A stretch of DNA of 64,000 nt from UBA5072 sp041737175 (GTDB taxonomy: Bacteria > Bacteroidota > Bacteroidia > Bacteroidales > UBA10428): NCBI GenBank assembly GCA_041737175.1, contig JBGSSF010000034.1, positions 124,001-188,000 on the forward strand. The letters are read 5' to 3'. The translations under genes were made by a program, and so were the position numbers. Numbering within the stretch: the first letter of the stretch is position 1; each line of letters starts with the position of its first letter. The notes under the pieces were generated by a model. That model saw only the letters and a list, made by a program, of their open reading frames with translations. It was not told where the DNA came from and made no database searches. This document shows positions 1 through 8,149 of this stretch, piece by piece.

Positions 1-2
1 CC

Positions 3-2132
3 AATGGGAAATGGGTGGTGCTCCGGTTTGGATATACGCTTACAGGTCACCAGAACGGACCTGCTTCCGCCGAAGCAACGGGACTTGAAGTGGATAAGCT
101 GAGTGCTGTCCATGTAAAGGATTATTTCAACAATTACCTGGACCAGTATAAAGATGCTACCGATGGATTAATGGGAGCTAAAGGATTGCAGTATGTCATT
201 ACTGATAGCTGGGAAGCCGGTGTGCAGAACTGGACTGACAACATGCCTGCGGATTTCAAAAACAGGAGGGATTATGATATGTTACCCTGGCTGCCGGTTT
301 TAGCTGGTCGTATAGTGGAAAGTGCCGAAGAAAGTGACAAATTCCTTTGGGATTTCAGGAAGACCATCGGTGATCTTACCACGGAAAATCATTATGATCT
401 GCTGACAACCCTTTTAAAGGAGCGCGGCATGGCCCGCTATACAGAATCTCATGAGGGCGGACGGGCTTTCATCGGCGATGGCATGGAAGTGAAACGCAAT
501 GCAGCCATTCCCATGAGCGCCACCTGGACACCTGGGCTTGAACCTGGTGCCGAAGTTTCAACTGCTTATAAGGCCGATGTACGTGAATCAGCCTCTGTAT
601 CACATATATATGGACAGAACCTGGTGGCAGCTGAATCCATGACAGCTATCGGCACCGCCTGGGCATGGTCGCCTGAGACCCTGAAACCTACAGCCGACAT
701 GGAAATGGCAAACGGACTGAACCGTTTCGTTATCCATACCTCTGTGCACCAGCCTGTCAATGATAAAATCCCGGGTTTGGGCCTCGGTCCGTTCGGACAA
801 TGGTTCACCCGCCATGAGACCTGGGCTGAGCAAGCCGGTCCGTGGATCACTTACCTGGCACGAAGCTCCTACATGCTTCAGCAGGGGAAGTTTGTAGCTG
901 ATATTTTATACTTCTATGGTGAGGACAATAACATAACAGCTCTTTTTGGCGAGAAACTGCCTGCCATACCCGAAGGTTATAATTATGATTTCGTGAATGC
1001 CGATGCCCTGGTCCATGTTCTGGGAGTTGAAAAAGGAAAACTCACCACCCCAGGTGGTATGCGCTACAACCTGCTTGCCCTGGACGCCAACAGCCAGCAA
1101 ATGTCATTGCCGGTTCTGAGGAAGATCCGTGACCTGGTGAAGGCTGGTGCTGTTGTGGTTGGAAGTAAGCCTGTCGCCACTCCCAGTCTGAGTGATGATC
1201 TGGCCGAATTCCAATCCATCGTCAATGAACTGTGGGCTATAGAAAAAGGTGAGAACATGCTAGGAAAGGGGAAAGTATATGCCGGGCAAATGATAGCAGA
1301 AGTCCTGGCCACGCTTAACCTGGCACCTGATTTTATCTATACGAAACCACAGCCTGAAACCCGTGTTCTGTTTGTTCACCGCAAAATGGATAACACCGAT
1401 ATTTATTGGGTCAACAACCGGAATCACAGGGTGGAGAATCTGGATGCTACGTTTAGGGTGGAAGGCAAGGCAGCTGAAATCTGGCATCCCGAAACCGGGA
1501 CGATTGAACCTGCATCCTATGAAATATCTAAGGGTATGACCAAGGTAAAGCTGCGCCTGGAACCTGATGATGCCGTATTCGTTGTTTTCCGGAAAAAAGC
1601 GGAAAAGCCTTCCGTTGGCATTCCCCGCCCGGCTGAGAAAAAGCTTATCGCAGTAAACGGCCCCTGGGACCTGACCTTCCAGGTTGACCGCGGAGCTCCG
1701 GCACAGATTAACCTCTCTGAACTTGCCGCCTGGAATGAAAACACGGATCCAGGCGTAAAATACTTCTCAGGAACAGGAAGTTACGTGACATCCATCCAGG
1801 CTCCTGCTGAATGGTTCCAGTCCGGCAGCCAGCTTTGGCTTGATCTCGGAAGCGTCAAGAATCTTGCAGAAGTCATTATTAACGGCAAATCACTTGGAAT
1901 TGTCTGGAAAACGCCTTTCAGGGTGAATGCAACGGATGCACTCCAAGTAGGCGATAACAAAATCGAGATCAGGGTCACCAACTTATGGGTGAACAGGCTT
2001 ATTGGCGATCAGCAGCCGGGTGTCAAGACAAAGATCACTTACACCACCATGCCTTTTTACAGGGCCGACTCACCGCTGATGCCATCGGGATTGCTGGGGC
2101 CAGTGGAGTTGGTGAGGGTTGAGGAGAAGTAG
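3..2132 (+). CDS. GH106-like alpha-L-rhamnosidase, 5' end outside window
   Basis: The reading frame is open to the left edge (codons from base 3 read NGKWVVLRFGYT), so the GTG at 15 is not the true start and the N-terminal part is missing. About 710 residues are visible. The RFGYTLTG segment, the later ITDSWEAG and the long helical/barrel region match the large Bacteroidetes glycosyl hydrolases related to GH106 alpha-L-rhamnosidases. The last ~150 residues (WDLTFQVDRG onward, with the segment VIINGKSLGIVWKTPFRV) form a GH2-type carbohydrate-binding beta-sandwich, normal for this family. It would release rhamnose from pectin, ulvan-like or glycoside substrates, probably in the periplasm or at the surface, although the signal peptide cannot be seen. 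The family assignment comes from motif recognition; the precise substrate is unknown. Confidence 0.75.
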   Translation, partial: NGKWVVLRFGYTLTGHQNGPASAEATGLEVDKLSAVHVKDYFNNYLDQYKDATDGLMGAKGLQYVITDSWEAGVQNWTDNMPADFKNRRDYDMLPWLPVLAGRIVESAEESDKFLWDFRKTIGDLTTENHYDLLTTLLKERGMARYTESHEGGRAFIGDGMEVKRNAAIPMSATWTPGLEPGAEVSTAYKADVRESASVSHIYGQNLVAAESMTAIGTAWAWSPETLKPTADMEMANGLNRFVIHTSVHQPVNDKIPGLGLGPFGQWFTRHETWAEQAGPWITYLARSSYMLQQGKFVADILYFYGEDNNITALFGEKLPAIPEGYNYDFVNADALVHVLGVEKGKLTTPGGMRYNLLALDANSQQMSLPVLRKIRDLVKAGAVVVGSKPVATPSLSDDLAEFQSIVNELWAIEKGENMLGKGKVYAGQMIAEVLATLNLAPDFIYTKPQPETRVLFVHRKMDNTDIYWVNNRNHRVENLDATFRVEGKAAEIWHPETGTIEPASYEISKGMTKVKLRLEPDDAVFVVFRKKAEKPSVGIPRPAEKKLIAVNGPWDLTFQVDRGAPAQINLSELAAWNENTDPGVKYFSGTGSYVTSIQAPAEWFQSGSQLWLDLGSVKNLAEVIINGKSLGIVWKTPFRVNATDALQVGDNKIEIRVTNLWVNRLIGDQQPGVKTKITYTTMPFYRADSPLMPSGLLGPVELVRVEEK

Positions 2133-2144
2133 TATTTTTAATAT

Positions 2145-2216
2145 CGAACAAGGAACACCGATTTTTGAATTGTGAAGATTTTACTTCGAAATTCATCATT
2201 CGATGTTCCTTGTTCG
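2145..2216. repeat. Long-armed inverted repeat downstream of the GH106-like gene
   Basis: CGAACAAGGAACA at 2145-2157 and its exact reverse complement at 2204-2216 form 13-bp arms around a 46-nt loop, which itself has a short GAAG/CTTC stem. It lies just after the stop codon at 2132. It may act as a transcript-end structure or be a dispersed extragenic repeat. There is no T-tract directly after the arm, so it is not a classical intrinsic terminator. The 224-bp gap up to 2357 holds nothing else recognisable. Confidence 0.6.
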
Positions 2217-2356
2217 GTGTTTTATGGCTAATTATTCGACAAACCCTCCTTTTCATCTATACTTTCCCATATTTCGTATATATTATTTTGCCGATCAGTA
2301 TCCCGGTATTATTTTTGACGTATGATTATGCAATGGATCATATAAAAGAATGAGTT

Positions 2357-2647
2357 ATGGACAGAAAAGAGTTTTTGACAAAAAGTGCCGGACTTATTAT
2401 CATAAGCGGATTGTCGGTAATGGGACTGGCTGCGCAGGAGAAAGAAACGAAGAAAAAATATACGGTCATTGACAAACGATGTGATGGATGCGGACATTGT
2501 TTCAGGGCATGCAGGGACAATGCTCTTAAAGCCACCAATGACAGAAAAGCAGTTATCGATTCAGAAAAATGCAGAGGATGCGGCGATTGTGTGCGTTTCT
2601 GCCGACGCATGGCGATTGTGGAGATCGAGGAGAATACCAAGGCATAA
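2357..2647 (+). CDS. Small exported 2x[4Fe-4S] ferredoxin
   Basis: A 96-residue protein with two complete CxxCxxCxxxC motifs: Cys42/45/48/52 (CDGCGHCFRAC) and Cys72/75/78/82 (CRGCGDCVRFC). These would bind two [4Fe-4S] clusters. Both motifs lack the usual proline after the fourth cysteine (Arg follows instead). The N-terminus (DRKEFLTKSAG followed by a hydrophobic stretch to about residue 26, ending AAQ) resembles a twin-arginine signal with RK instead of RR, so the folded protein may be exported to the periplasm. No partner oxidoreductase is adjacent: upstream is a glycoside hydrolase and downstream is a convergent permease. The function is therefore electron transfer with unknown partners. 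Cluster binding is near certain; export is inferred. Confidence 0.85.
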   Translation: MDRKEFLTKSAGLIIISGLSVMGLAAQEKETKKKYTVIDKRCDGCGHCFRACRDNALKATNDRKAVIDSEKCRGCGDCVRFCRRMAIVEIEENTKA

Positions 2648-2663
2648 TTAGTTAATAGTAAAC

Positions 2664-2732
2664 GGTAAACAGTAAAAGGTAAACAGTATTGAACACCTAA
2701 CACCGAATACCGTTTACTTTTTACTGTTTACC
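2664..2732. repeat. Imperfect 21-bp inverted repeat between convergent genes
   Basis: The arm at 2664-2684 and the arm at 2712-2732 pair with one mismatch (GTAAACAG-rich sequence). They sit between the stops of the ferredoxin gene (2647, +) and the FtsX permease gene (2772, -). The position suggests a bidirectional transcript-end hairpin or a dispersed repeat. Confidence 0.6.
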
Positions 2733-2776
2733 GGCTGTTTACTGGCTGCACACCGGCTGTTCACCGGCTGTTTACT
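2733..2776. repeat. Four tandem 11-bp repeats overlapping a stop codon
   Basis: Units GGCTGTTTACT, GGCTGCACACC, GGCTGTTCACC and GGCTGTTTACT lie head to tail in exact 11-bp register. The last unit covers the stop codon of the minus-strand permease (2772-2774). This is a small VNTR-like array; it is too short and has no spacers, so it is not CRISPR. Confidence 0.8.
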
Positions 2777-5198
2777 CATATTTAAGCGCCTCCACCGGAT
2801 TAATCCTCGCCGCCCGAATTGACTGGTATAATACCACTGCCAGGGCTATGATCAGTCCGATGCCTGTTGAAAGCAGGAAGATCCACAGACTGATACTGGT
2901 TCTGTAGATAAAGTTCTGCAACCACCTGTGCATGATGTAATATACAACAGGCCAGCCAATTACTGAAGAAATGATGATCAATCCGATGGTCTCCCGCGTG
3001 AGCAACCTGAGTATCACCGGAACCGATGCACCATGAACCTTACGTATTCCAATTTCCTTTGTGCGTTTTAAAGCCGTGAAGGCGCTTAATCCCAGTAAAC
3101 CCAAACAAGTTACAAATATTGACAGTACAGAGAAAATGGAAAAAATTCTTCCGGCTTTGATCTCTGCACGATAAAGATTGTCGAAGTTGTCATCCAGAAA
3201 AAAATACTCGATGGCCTGCTCCCGGAGAAAACTATTCCATGTTTTTTCAATCTCTTGCATGGTATGCTTTATATTTTCGTTTTTAAGTCTAATGAGGGTA
3301 TACTGTTGCGAATGATCCGTATTTAGACCGATCAGCATGGGCTCAATTTTTTGGTGAAGCGTTTTATAGTTTACATCCGAAAATACACCAATAATCTCCA
3401 TTATATCCTGCCCTCCCCGGCCATCCGGGGTAAGTAACATGTTACCAATGGGCTGTTCAAGCCCAAGGGCCTTCGCTGCCTTTTCATTGATCAGAATATT
3501 CTGGGAGTCTGTTGAATATTCCCGGGAGAAGCCTCTTCCTTCTTTTATCTGGATCCCCAGGGTATTGATAAAATCATGATCACCGTTTACCATCTCAAAA
3601 CTATAAAGCCTCATAAGGGAGTCACCCTGTATTTGCACGGCTGATACACCAAAACCCTCACCCGGAATGGTCCATGAACGGCTGGCATTTTCTACCCCCG
3701 GTATTTTCAATAACTGTTGCCGGAAAGATTCAGATTGCTCACCCAGGTCCCCGGTGTTTCTTACTACCAGTAGATTTTCTTTGTTAAAACCAAGTTGTTT
3801 ATTGCGTATGAACCTGTTCTGAGAGGAAACAATGAATGTACTGATCAGGAGGATGATGGTAATTGTAAATTGAACAACAACAAGCACGGAGCGAAGCTGA
3901 ATCTTACCCGATCCGCCTTGCATTTTCGACTGGATGATTTCTGCAGGTCGGAATGAGGAAAGATAAAAGGCCGGATAGCTGCCTGATAATATTCCGACGA
4001 CGAGAGTTAAAGTAACCAGGGACGGGATGGCATACCAGTGACTCAAATAGCCGATCTCAAGATTCTTTCCTGTGAAAAGTCTGAAAGAGGGTAATAGGAG
4101 TTCCACTATGGTCAGGGCAATGGTAACAGCGATGATGGTAATGATCATCGATTCGGCCAGGAACTGCCGGATGAGTTGTCCACGTGTTGATCCAACCACC
4201 TTTTTTATACCTACTTCCTTTGAACGTAATGCATATTTTGCAGTGGACAGATTCATAAAATTAATACAGGCAATAAACAGCAGGAAAACCGCTACGAGGG
4301 AAAAAAAATACACATACACCTTGTTGGTGCCCTGTTCATATCCCAACCGGAATTCTGAATCAAGATGCATATCAGCAAGGGATTGCAGCAGATACTGGTA
4401 TTTATTCCCGGATGCTTCAAAATCCTTATAATTGGTTTCTTTGATGCGAAGATACTGATGCACCTGAGGAATTACATATTTATCCATCAATGACTCAAGC
4501 TTTGCCTCAAGGGAATCAGCCGGATAATCCTCAGGCAACTGTATATAAGTTTCAACATTTAAGATCAGCCAGATCTCGCTGGTACTGAATTCAAGGCTGT
4601 TTAGTGAGGCCAGGTAATCAAACCTGAAATGGGTGTTATCAGGAACATTTCTGGCCACTCCGGTCACCTGAAGAATCTGATTGTTATCGAGGATGATGTT
4701 TTTTCCTATCGGATCATTGTTCCCGAAAAGCTTTTGGGCAATTTCTTCGGTCAGGATTACTGAATTCGGGTTTTGCAGTGCCGTTTTCGGGTCACCTTTC
4801 AGCAATGGGAAATTAAACATCTCCAGAAAGTTCGGATCGGCATAAAAGAACCTCTTTTCGTGGTAGGTAACCTGGTTAGAAGTTACTTTCCTTTCTTCAG
4901 GATAGTAAAATCTGGTTGCATCGATGATCTCCGGAAATTCTTCCTTGAATACCCTTGCCTGAGGCGGGGCGCTTACTGAAACGGATATATCCTTTCCTTC
5001 CAGGCGGGCCTTGGTATTGACACGATATATTCCGCCAACTTGATGGTGAAACTTGTCATAGCTCAGTTCGTGCCGGACATACAGCATGATCAGTATGCTA
5101 CCAGCAATTCCAATAGAAAGACCAAGCAGGTTCAGGATGAGGAAGACTTTATCCCTTAGAAGGTTTCTCAGGGTGATGAGCAGAAAGTTTTTAAGCAT
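2772..5198 (-). CDS. FtsX/MacB-type ABC transporter permease
   Basis: An 808-residue membrane protein with the duplicated Bacteroidetes FtsX architecture: N-terminal membrane segment (about 20-42, LNLLGLSIGIAGSILIMLYV), a large periplasmic MacB-like domain (about 45-280), three membrane segments (about 285-425), a fourth near 435-460, a second periplasmic domain (about 465-665) and a C-terminal three-helix FtsX unit ending NPVEALKYE. No ATP-binding subunit lies next to it, so it must pair with an ATPase encoded elsewhere. It is transcribed divergently from the sigma-54 regulator/histidine kinase pair, a recurrent arrangement for such permeases, which suggests that the pair controls it. Likely role: efflux or envelope stress (lipoprotein or antimicrobial extrusion). 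The substrate cannot be told from sequence. Confidence 0.9.
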   Translation of the reverse strand: MLKNFLLITLRNLLRDKVFLILNLLGLSIGIAGSILIMLYVRHELSYDKFHHQVGGIYRVNTKARLEGKDISVSVSAPPQARVFKEEFPEIIDATRFYYPEERKVTSNQVTYHEKRFFYADPNFLEMFNFPLLKGDPKTALQNPNSVILTEEIAQKLFGNNDPIGKNIILDNNQILQVTGVARNVPDNTHFRFDYLASLNSLEFSTSEIWLILNVETYIQLPEDYPADSLEAKLESLMDKYVIPQVHQYLRIKETNYKDFEASGNKYQYLLQSLADMHLDSEFRLGYEQGTNKVYVYFFSLVAVFLLFIACINFMNLSTAKYALRSKEVGIKKVVGSTRGQLIRQFLAESMIITIIAVTIALTIVELLLPSFRLFTGKNLEIGYLSHWYAIPSLVTLTLVVGILSGSYPAFYLSSFRPAEIIQSKMQGGSGKIQLRSVLVVVQFTITIILLISTFIVSSQNRFIRNKQLGFNKENLLVVRNTGDLGEQSESFRQQLLKIPGVENASRSWTIPGEGFGVSAVQIQGDSLMRLYSFEMVNGDHDFINTLGIQIKEGRGFSREYSTDSQNILINEKAAKALGLEQPIGNMLLTPDGRGGQDIMEIIGVFSDVNYKTLHQKIEPMLIGLNTDHSQQYTLIRLKNENIKHTMQEIEKTWNSFLREQAIEYFFLDDNFDNLYRAEIKAGRIFSIFSVLSIFVTCLGLLGLSAFTALKRTKEIGIRKVHGASVPVILRLLTRETIGLIIISSVIGWPVVYYIMHRWLQNFIYRTSISLWIFLLSTGIGLIIALAVVLYQSIRAARINPVEALKYE

Positions 5199-5323
5199 GG
5201 CGATATCTCTTTCGGTTTTGCTGGAGATGCCAATAGTTGTGCCAACTTTATAAATGGTTTATTGTAAGGAATATACAAATGGAAAGTAAAGGAATAGTGT
5301 GCAATTTTTTCACAACCTTGTGA

Positions 5324-5331
5324 TATTTTTG
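5324..5331 (+). promoter_or_regulatory. Candidate -7 element upstream of the sigma-54 regulator
   Basis: TATTTTTG fits the Bacteroidetes -7 consensus TAnnTTTG exactly, but no TTTG is found 19-20 nt upstream. It lies about 82 nt before the ATG at 5413, inside a 214-bp divergent gap. A short palindrome CACAACCTTGTG overlaps the spacer. A hairpin CCCGCTTCGGCGGG sits at 5362-5375. Confidence 0.35.
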
Positions 5332-5412
5332 CACTATTTTAAATAGCTTTACACCAACTCACCCGCTTCGGCGGGAAGAGGGGCAGGGGTGAGGTAAAAT
5401 AGAAAGTACTGT

Positions 5413-6783
5413 ATGAAAAAAAAAGCCAAAATCCTCATCGTCGATGACAACGAAGAAATCCTGGTTGCCTTAAGGCTGCAGCTTTCCGGTTATTTCGAGA
5501 CGGTAGTTACCGAGAAGAAACCTGATGTGATACCCGGCCTCATGTCAAAGGAGAGCTTTGATATCATCATTCTCGACATGAACTTCAAGGCCGGGATTAA
5601 CACCGGCAATGAAGGCATTTACTGGATGAACAAGATCCTGGCCGTTGATCCTGCCGTTTCGGTAATTTTTATTACCGCCTATGCCGGAATTGAACTGGCC
5701 GTTAAGGCTATCCAGCAGGGTGCTGCGGACTTCATTGAAAAGCCCTGGGACGATGACAAATTGCTTGCAGCTGTTTTAAGGGCCTGGGAACTACATCGTT
5801 CAAAGTTAGAAATCAACTCTTTACGCCAGAAACAGAAACACCTCAGTGAGAAGATCGATCACCAGTATGATTTCTTCATGGGCAGTTCACAGACCATGGA
5901 ATCTGTCTTCAGAACCATCGACAAAGTGGCATCCACAGATGCCAGTGTGCTGATCCTGGGTGAAAATGGCACGGGCAAGGAAGTGATCGCACGGGAAATT
6001 CACAAGCGATCGGCCCGTTCCAGGGAGGTATTTATTAGCGTGGACCTGGGTTCATTGAGCAGTACCTTGTTTGAGAGCGAACTGTTCGGGCATATGAAGG
6101 GAGCTTTCACCGATGCCAAGGAAGATCGGCCCGGAAGGTTCGAGATAGCAAGCGGCGGCACCCTGTTCCTGGATGAAATTGGCAATCTTTCTTCCTCGCT
6201 TCAGTCGAAGCTGCTGACTACCCTGCAGAGCCGCGAGGTTACCCGCATAGGATCCAACCGGCCCATTGCTGTTGACATCCGTCTGATATCCGCAACAAAC
6301 AGGCCGGTGTATGAGCTTGCTGATCAGGGAGAGTTCAGGGAAGATCTGTTGTACAGGATCAATACCATACAATTGGAAATTCCTCCTTTGCGCGAAAGGC
6401 AGGAGGATATTCCTTTGCTGATGAATTTTTTTCTTGAAAAGTATGCTTCAAAATATGGGAAGCCCTTACCGAAAACCGACAAAGGCGCCCTGGAAAAGCT
6501 CATGCAATACAACTGGCCGGGAAATGTCCGTGAATTGCAACATATGGCTGAAAAGGCCGTGATCCTTGGAGAGGGTAAATTACTTCATGTGGAGGATTTT
6601 TTCTCCGGAGCGCGTGCACGGTTCAAAGAATCCCTGACAGATATCCTGGATCTTGAAACATTGGAAAAAGAGGCCATCAGAAAAGCCATTGACAGGTACA
6701 AGGGTAATATAACCAGGGCTGTGAAGGATCTGGGTATTTCAAGGAGGGCATTGTACTATAAACTCAGGAAGTATGATATTTAA
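5413..6783 (+). CDS. Sigma-54-dependent response regulator (NtrC/ZraR type)
   Basis: 456 residues with three domains: receiver (1-130; acidic pocket Asp11/Asp12, phosphoacceptor Asp55, Lys110), AAA+ sigma-54 activator (about 153-390) and Fis-type HTH (about 415-456). Walker A is GENGTGKE (183-190), Walker B LFLDEI (251-256), and the WPGNVREL box is present at about 368. The sigma-54 contact loop reads GAFTDA (230-235) instead of the usual GAFTGA. The downstream kinase gene overlaps by 11 nt, so the two are translationally coupled and almost surely partners. Divergent to a FtsX-type permease, which is a plausible target. It activates transcription from sigma-54 promoters after phosphorylation. 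Confidence 0.93.
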   Translation: MKKKAKILIVDDNEEILVALRLQLSGYFETVVTEKKPDVIPGLMSKESFDIIILDMNFKAGINTGNEGIYWMNKILAVDPAVSVIFITAYAGIELAVKAIQQGAADFIEKPWDDDKLLAAVLRAWELHRSKLEINSLRQKQKHLSEKIDHQYDFFMGSSQTMESVFRTIDKVASTDASVLILGENGTGKEVIAREIHKRSARSREVFISVDLGSLSSTLFESELFGHMKGAFTDAKEDRPGRFEIASGGTLFLDEIGNLSSSLQSKLLTTLQSREVTRIGSNRPIAVDIRLISATNRPVYELADQGEFREDLLYRINTIQLEIPPLRERQEDIPLLMNFFLEKYASKYGKPLPKTDKGALEKLMQYNWPGNVRELQHMAEKAVILGEGKLLHVEDFFSGARARFKESLTDILDLETLEKEAIRKAIDRYKGNITRAVKDLGISRRALYYKLRKYDI

Positions 6784-8122
6784 GAGGTTCCTGATAAGAG
6801 TCATCATCCTGGTGATTCTGATTGCGCTTTCCGGGATGCTGATTGTCTGGTCGTTTTCAAGGGAAGGCCTGATGGTGGCAAGATTCACTTTCACGCTGAT
6901 CTGGATTCTGCTGGTTGCCGAGCTTATTTATTATGTTACTAAAACCAACCGGACGCTGGGAACTTTTTTAGAGTCGCTTAGATACCTTGATGCTGTGCGG
7001 ACTCACAAGGGGAAGGGCAAGTCATTTGAGGATCTTGATCGTCTCTACAACGAGATCATCGGGATCATCCGAAAGGTGGAGGTCGACCGGGAAACGGACC
7101 GGCAGTATTTCAGGGGTATTATTGACCATGCAGGAGCGGGAATTATTACATTCAATGAATCAGGCGACATTGAAATCATAAACGCTGCTTTTAAAAAGCT
7201 CCTGGGAATTAAAACCTTGCAGAACATAGCTGCTTTGCAGGTTGTTTCTCCCCATCTTCCGGAACTTCTCCAAAAATTGAAGCCCGGCTATCAGAAACTA
7301 CTCAGGATTTCCGTGAACAATGAAACCGTTGGACTGTCTTTGAAAGCTGCGGAATTCAGGCTGCAGGGCAAAAGGATCAGGCTCGTCTCGGTTCAGAATA
7401 TTCAGCATGAACTGGAAGAGGAGGAGCTGGATGCCTGGCAGAAACTGATCCGTGTATTGACACATGAAATCATGAATTCAGTGACGCCTGTGAATTCCCT
7501 CACCAATACCATCATAAAATTGTTTGAATCGGACGGAAAACCGAAAGGTTTGGAGGAGTTGGATGAGACAATCCTTAGGAATGCGCTCGAAGGATTGCAT
7601 TCCATTGAAAAAAGAAACAAAGGGCTCATTGGTTTTGTGCAATCCTACCGAAGCCTTACCCGGATTCAGAAACCGGCATTCACAGATCTTTCGGTTGAGG
7701 AGTTGTTTAACCGTATCACCGCATTGACCGGCCATGAAATGGAAAGCCAGGGCATTAAGCTGATGGTGAACATACAGGCTGGTTTTGTGAACCTGAATGC
7801 AGACGAAAAACTTCTGGAGCAGGTTTTGATCAACCTGGTGAACAATGCTGCATATGCCTTAAAAGGTAGGCCGGATCCGAAAATTCAACTGGTGGCCAGA
7901 ACAGATCATGATGAAAGGTTTATTGAAGTGCACGACAATGGTGCCGGTATTCCCGAAGAGGCTGCCGGAAGCATCTTCGTTCCCTTTTTTACTACGAAAG
8001 AAGAGGGTTCAGGCATTGGTCTCAGCCTGAGTCGTCAGATCATGCGGGTTCACGGCGGCAGTATTTCGGTCCGCTCTAAACCAGGGGAAACGGTTTTTAC
8101 ATTGCGTTTTCCGAATGCATAA
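6773..8122 (+). CDS. Membrane sensor histidine kinase, partner of the sigma-54 regulator
   Basis: 449 residues. Two closely spaced membrane helices (about 7-28 and 37-55) leave almost no periplasmic loop, so the signal is probably sensed within the membrane or cytoplasm. A PAS-like segment follows (about 110-210), then a HisKA helix with His231 in LTHEIMNSVTP and an HATPase domain (N box around LINLVNNAAYAL, G1 box DNGAGIPEE, G2 GSGIGLSLS). The HEIMNS H-box is the variant typical of kinases paired with NtrC-type regulators. The start codon lies inside the regulator gene (11-nt overlap), which supports a cognate pair. The gene ends just before a palindrome at 8130. Confidence 0.92.
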   Translation: MIFKRFLIRVIILVILIALSGMLIVWSFSREGLMVARFTFTLIWILLVAELIYYVTKTNRTLGTFLESLRYLDAVRTHKGKGKSFEDLDRLYNEIIGIIRKVEVDRETDRQYFRGIIDHAGAGIITFNESGDIEIINAAFKKLLGIKTLQNIAALQVVSPHLPELLQKLKPGYQKLLRISVNNETVGLSLKAAEFRLQGKRIRLVSVQNIQHELEEEELDAWQKLIRVLTHEIMNSVTPVNSLTNTIIKLFESDGKPKGLEELDETILRNALEGLHSIEKRNKGLIGFVQSYRSLTRIQKPAFTDLSVEELFNRITALTGHEMESQGIKLMVNIQAGFVNLNADEKLLEQVLINLVNNAAYALKGRPDPKIQLVARTDHDERFIEVHDNGAGIPEEAAGSIFVPFFTTKEEGSGIGLSLSRQIMRVHGGSISVRSKPGETVFTLRFPNA

Positions 8123-8129
8123 TTGATCC

Positions 8130-8149
8130 GGACATGTCATGACATGTCC
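8130..8149. repeat. Perfect 20-bp palindrome between convergent genes
   Basis: GGACATGTCATGACATGTCC is self-complementary over its whole length. It occupies the gap between the histidine kinase stop (8122, +) and the GH26 stop (8150, -). It is probably a REP-like extragenic palindrome that can act as a bidirectional 3'-end structure. Confidence 0.7.

Noticed and set aside
2165..2353. A 62-codon plus-strand frame before the ferredoxin gene
   Set aside because: It starts inside the inverted repeat and encodes a low-complexity hydrophobic string; no evidence of translation.
2733..2776. Possible CRISPR-like array
   Set aside because: Direct repeats of 8-11 bp here and at 10075 and 42753 have no spacers and no cas genes nearby; they are simple tandem repeats.
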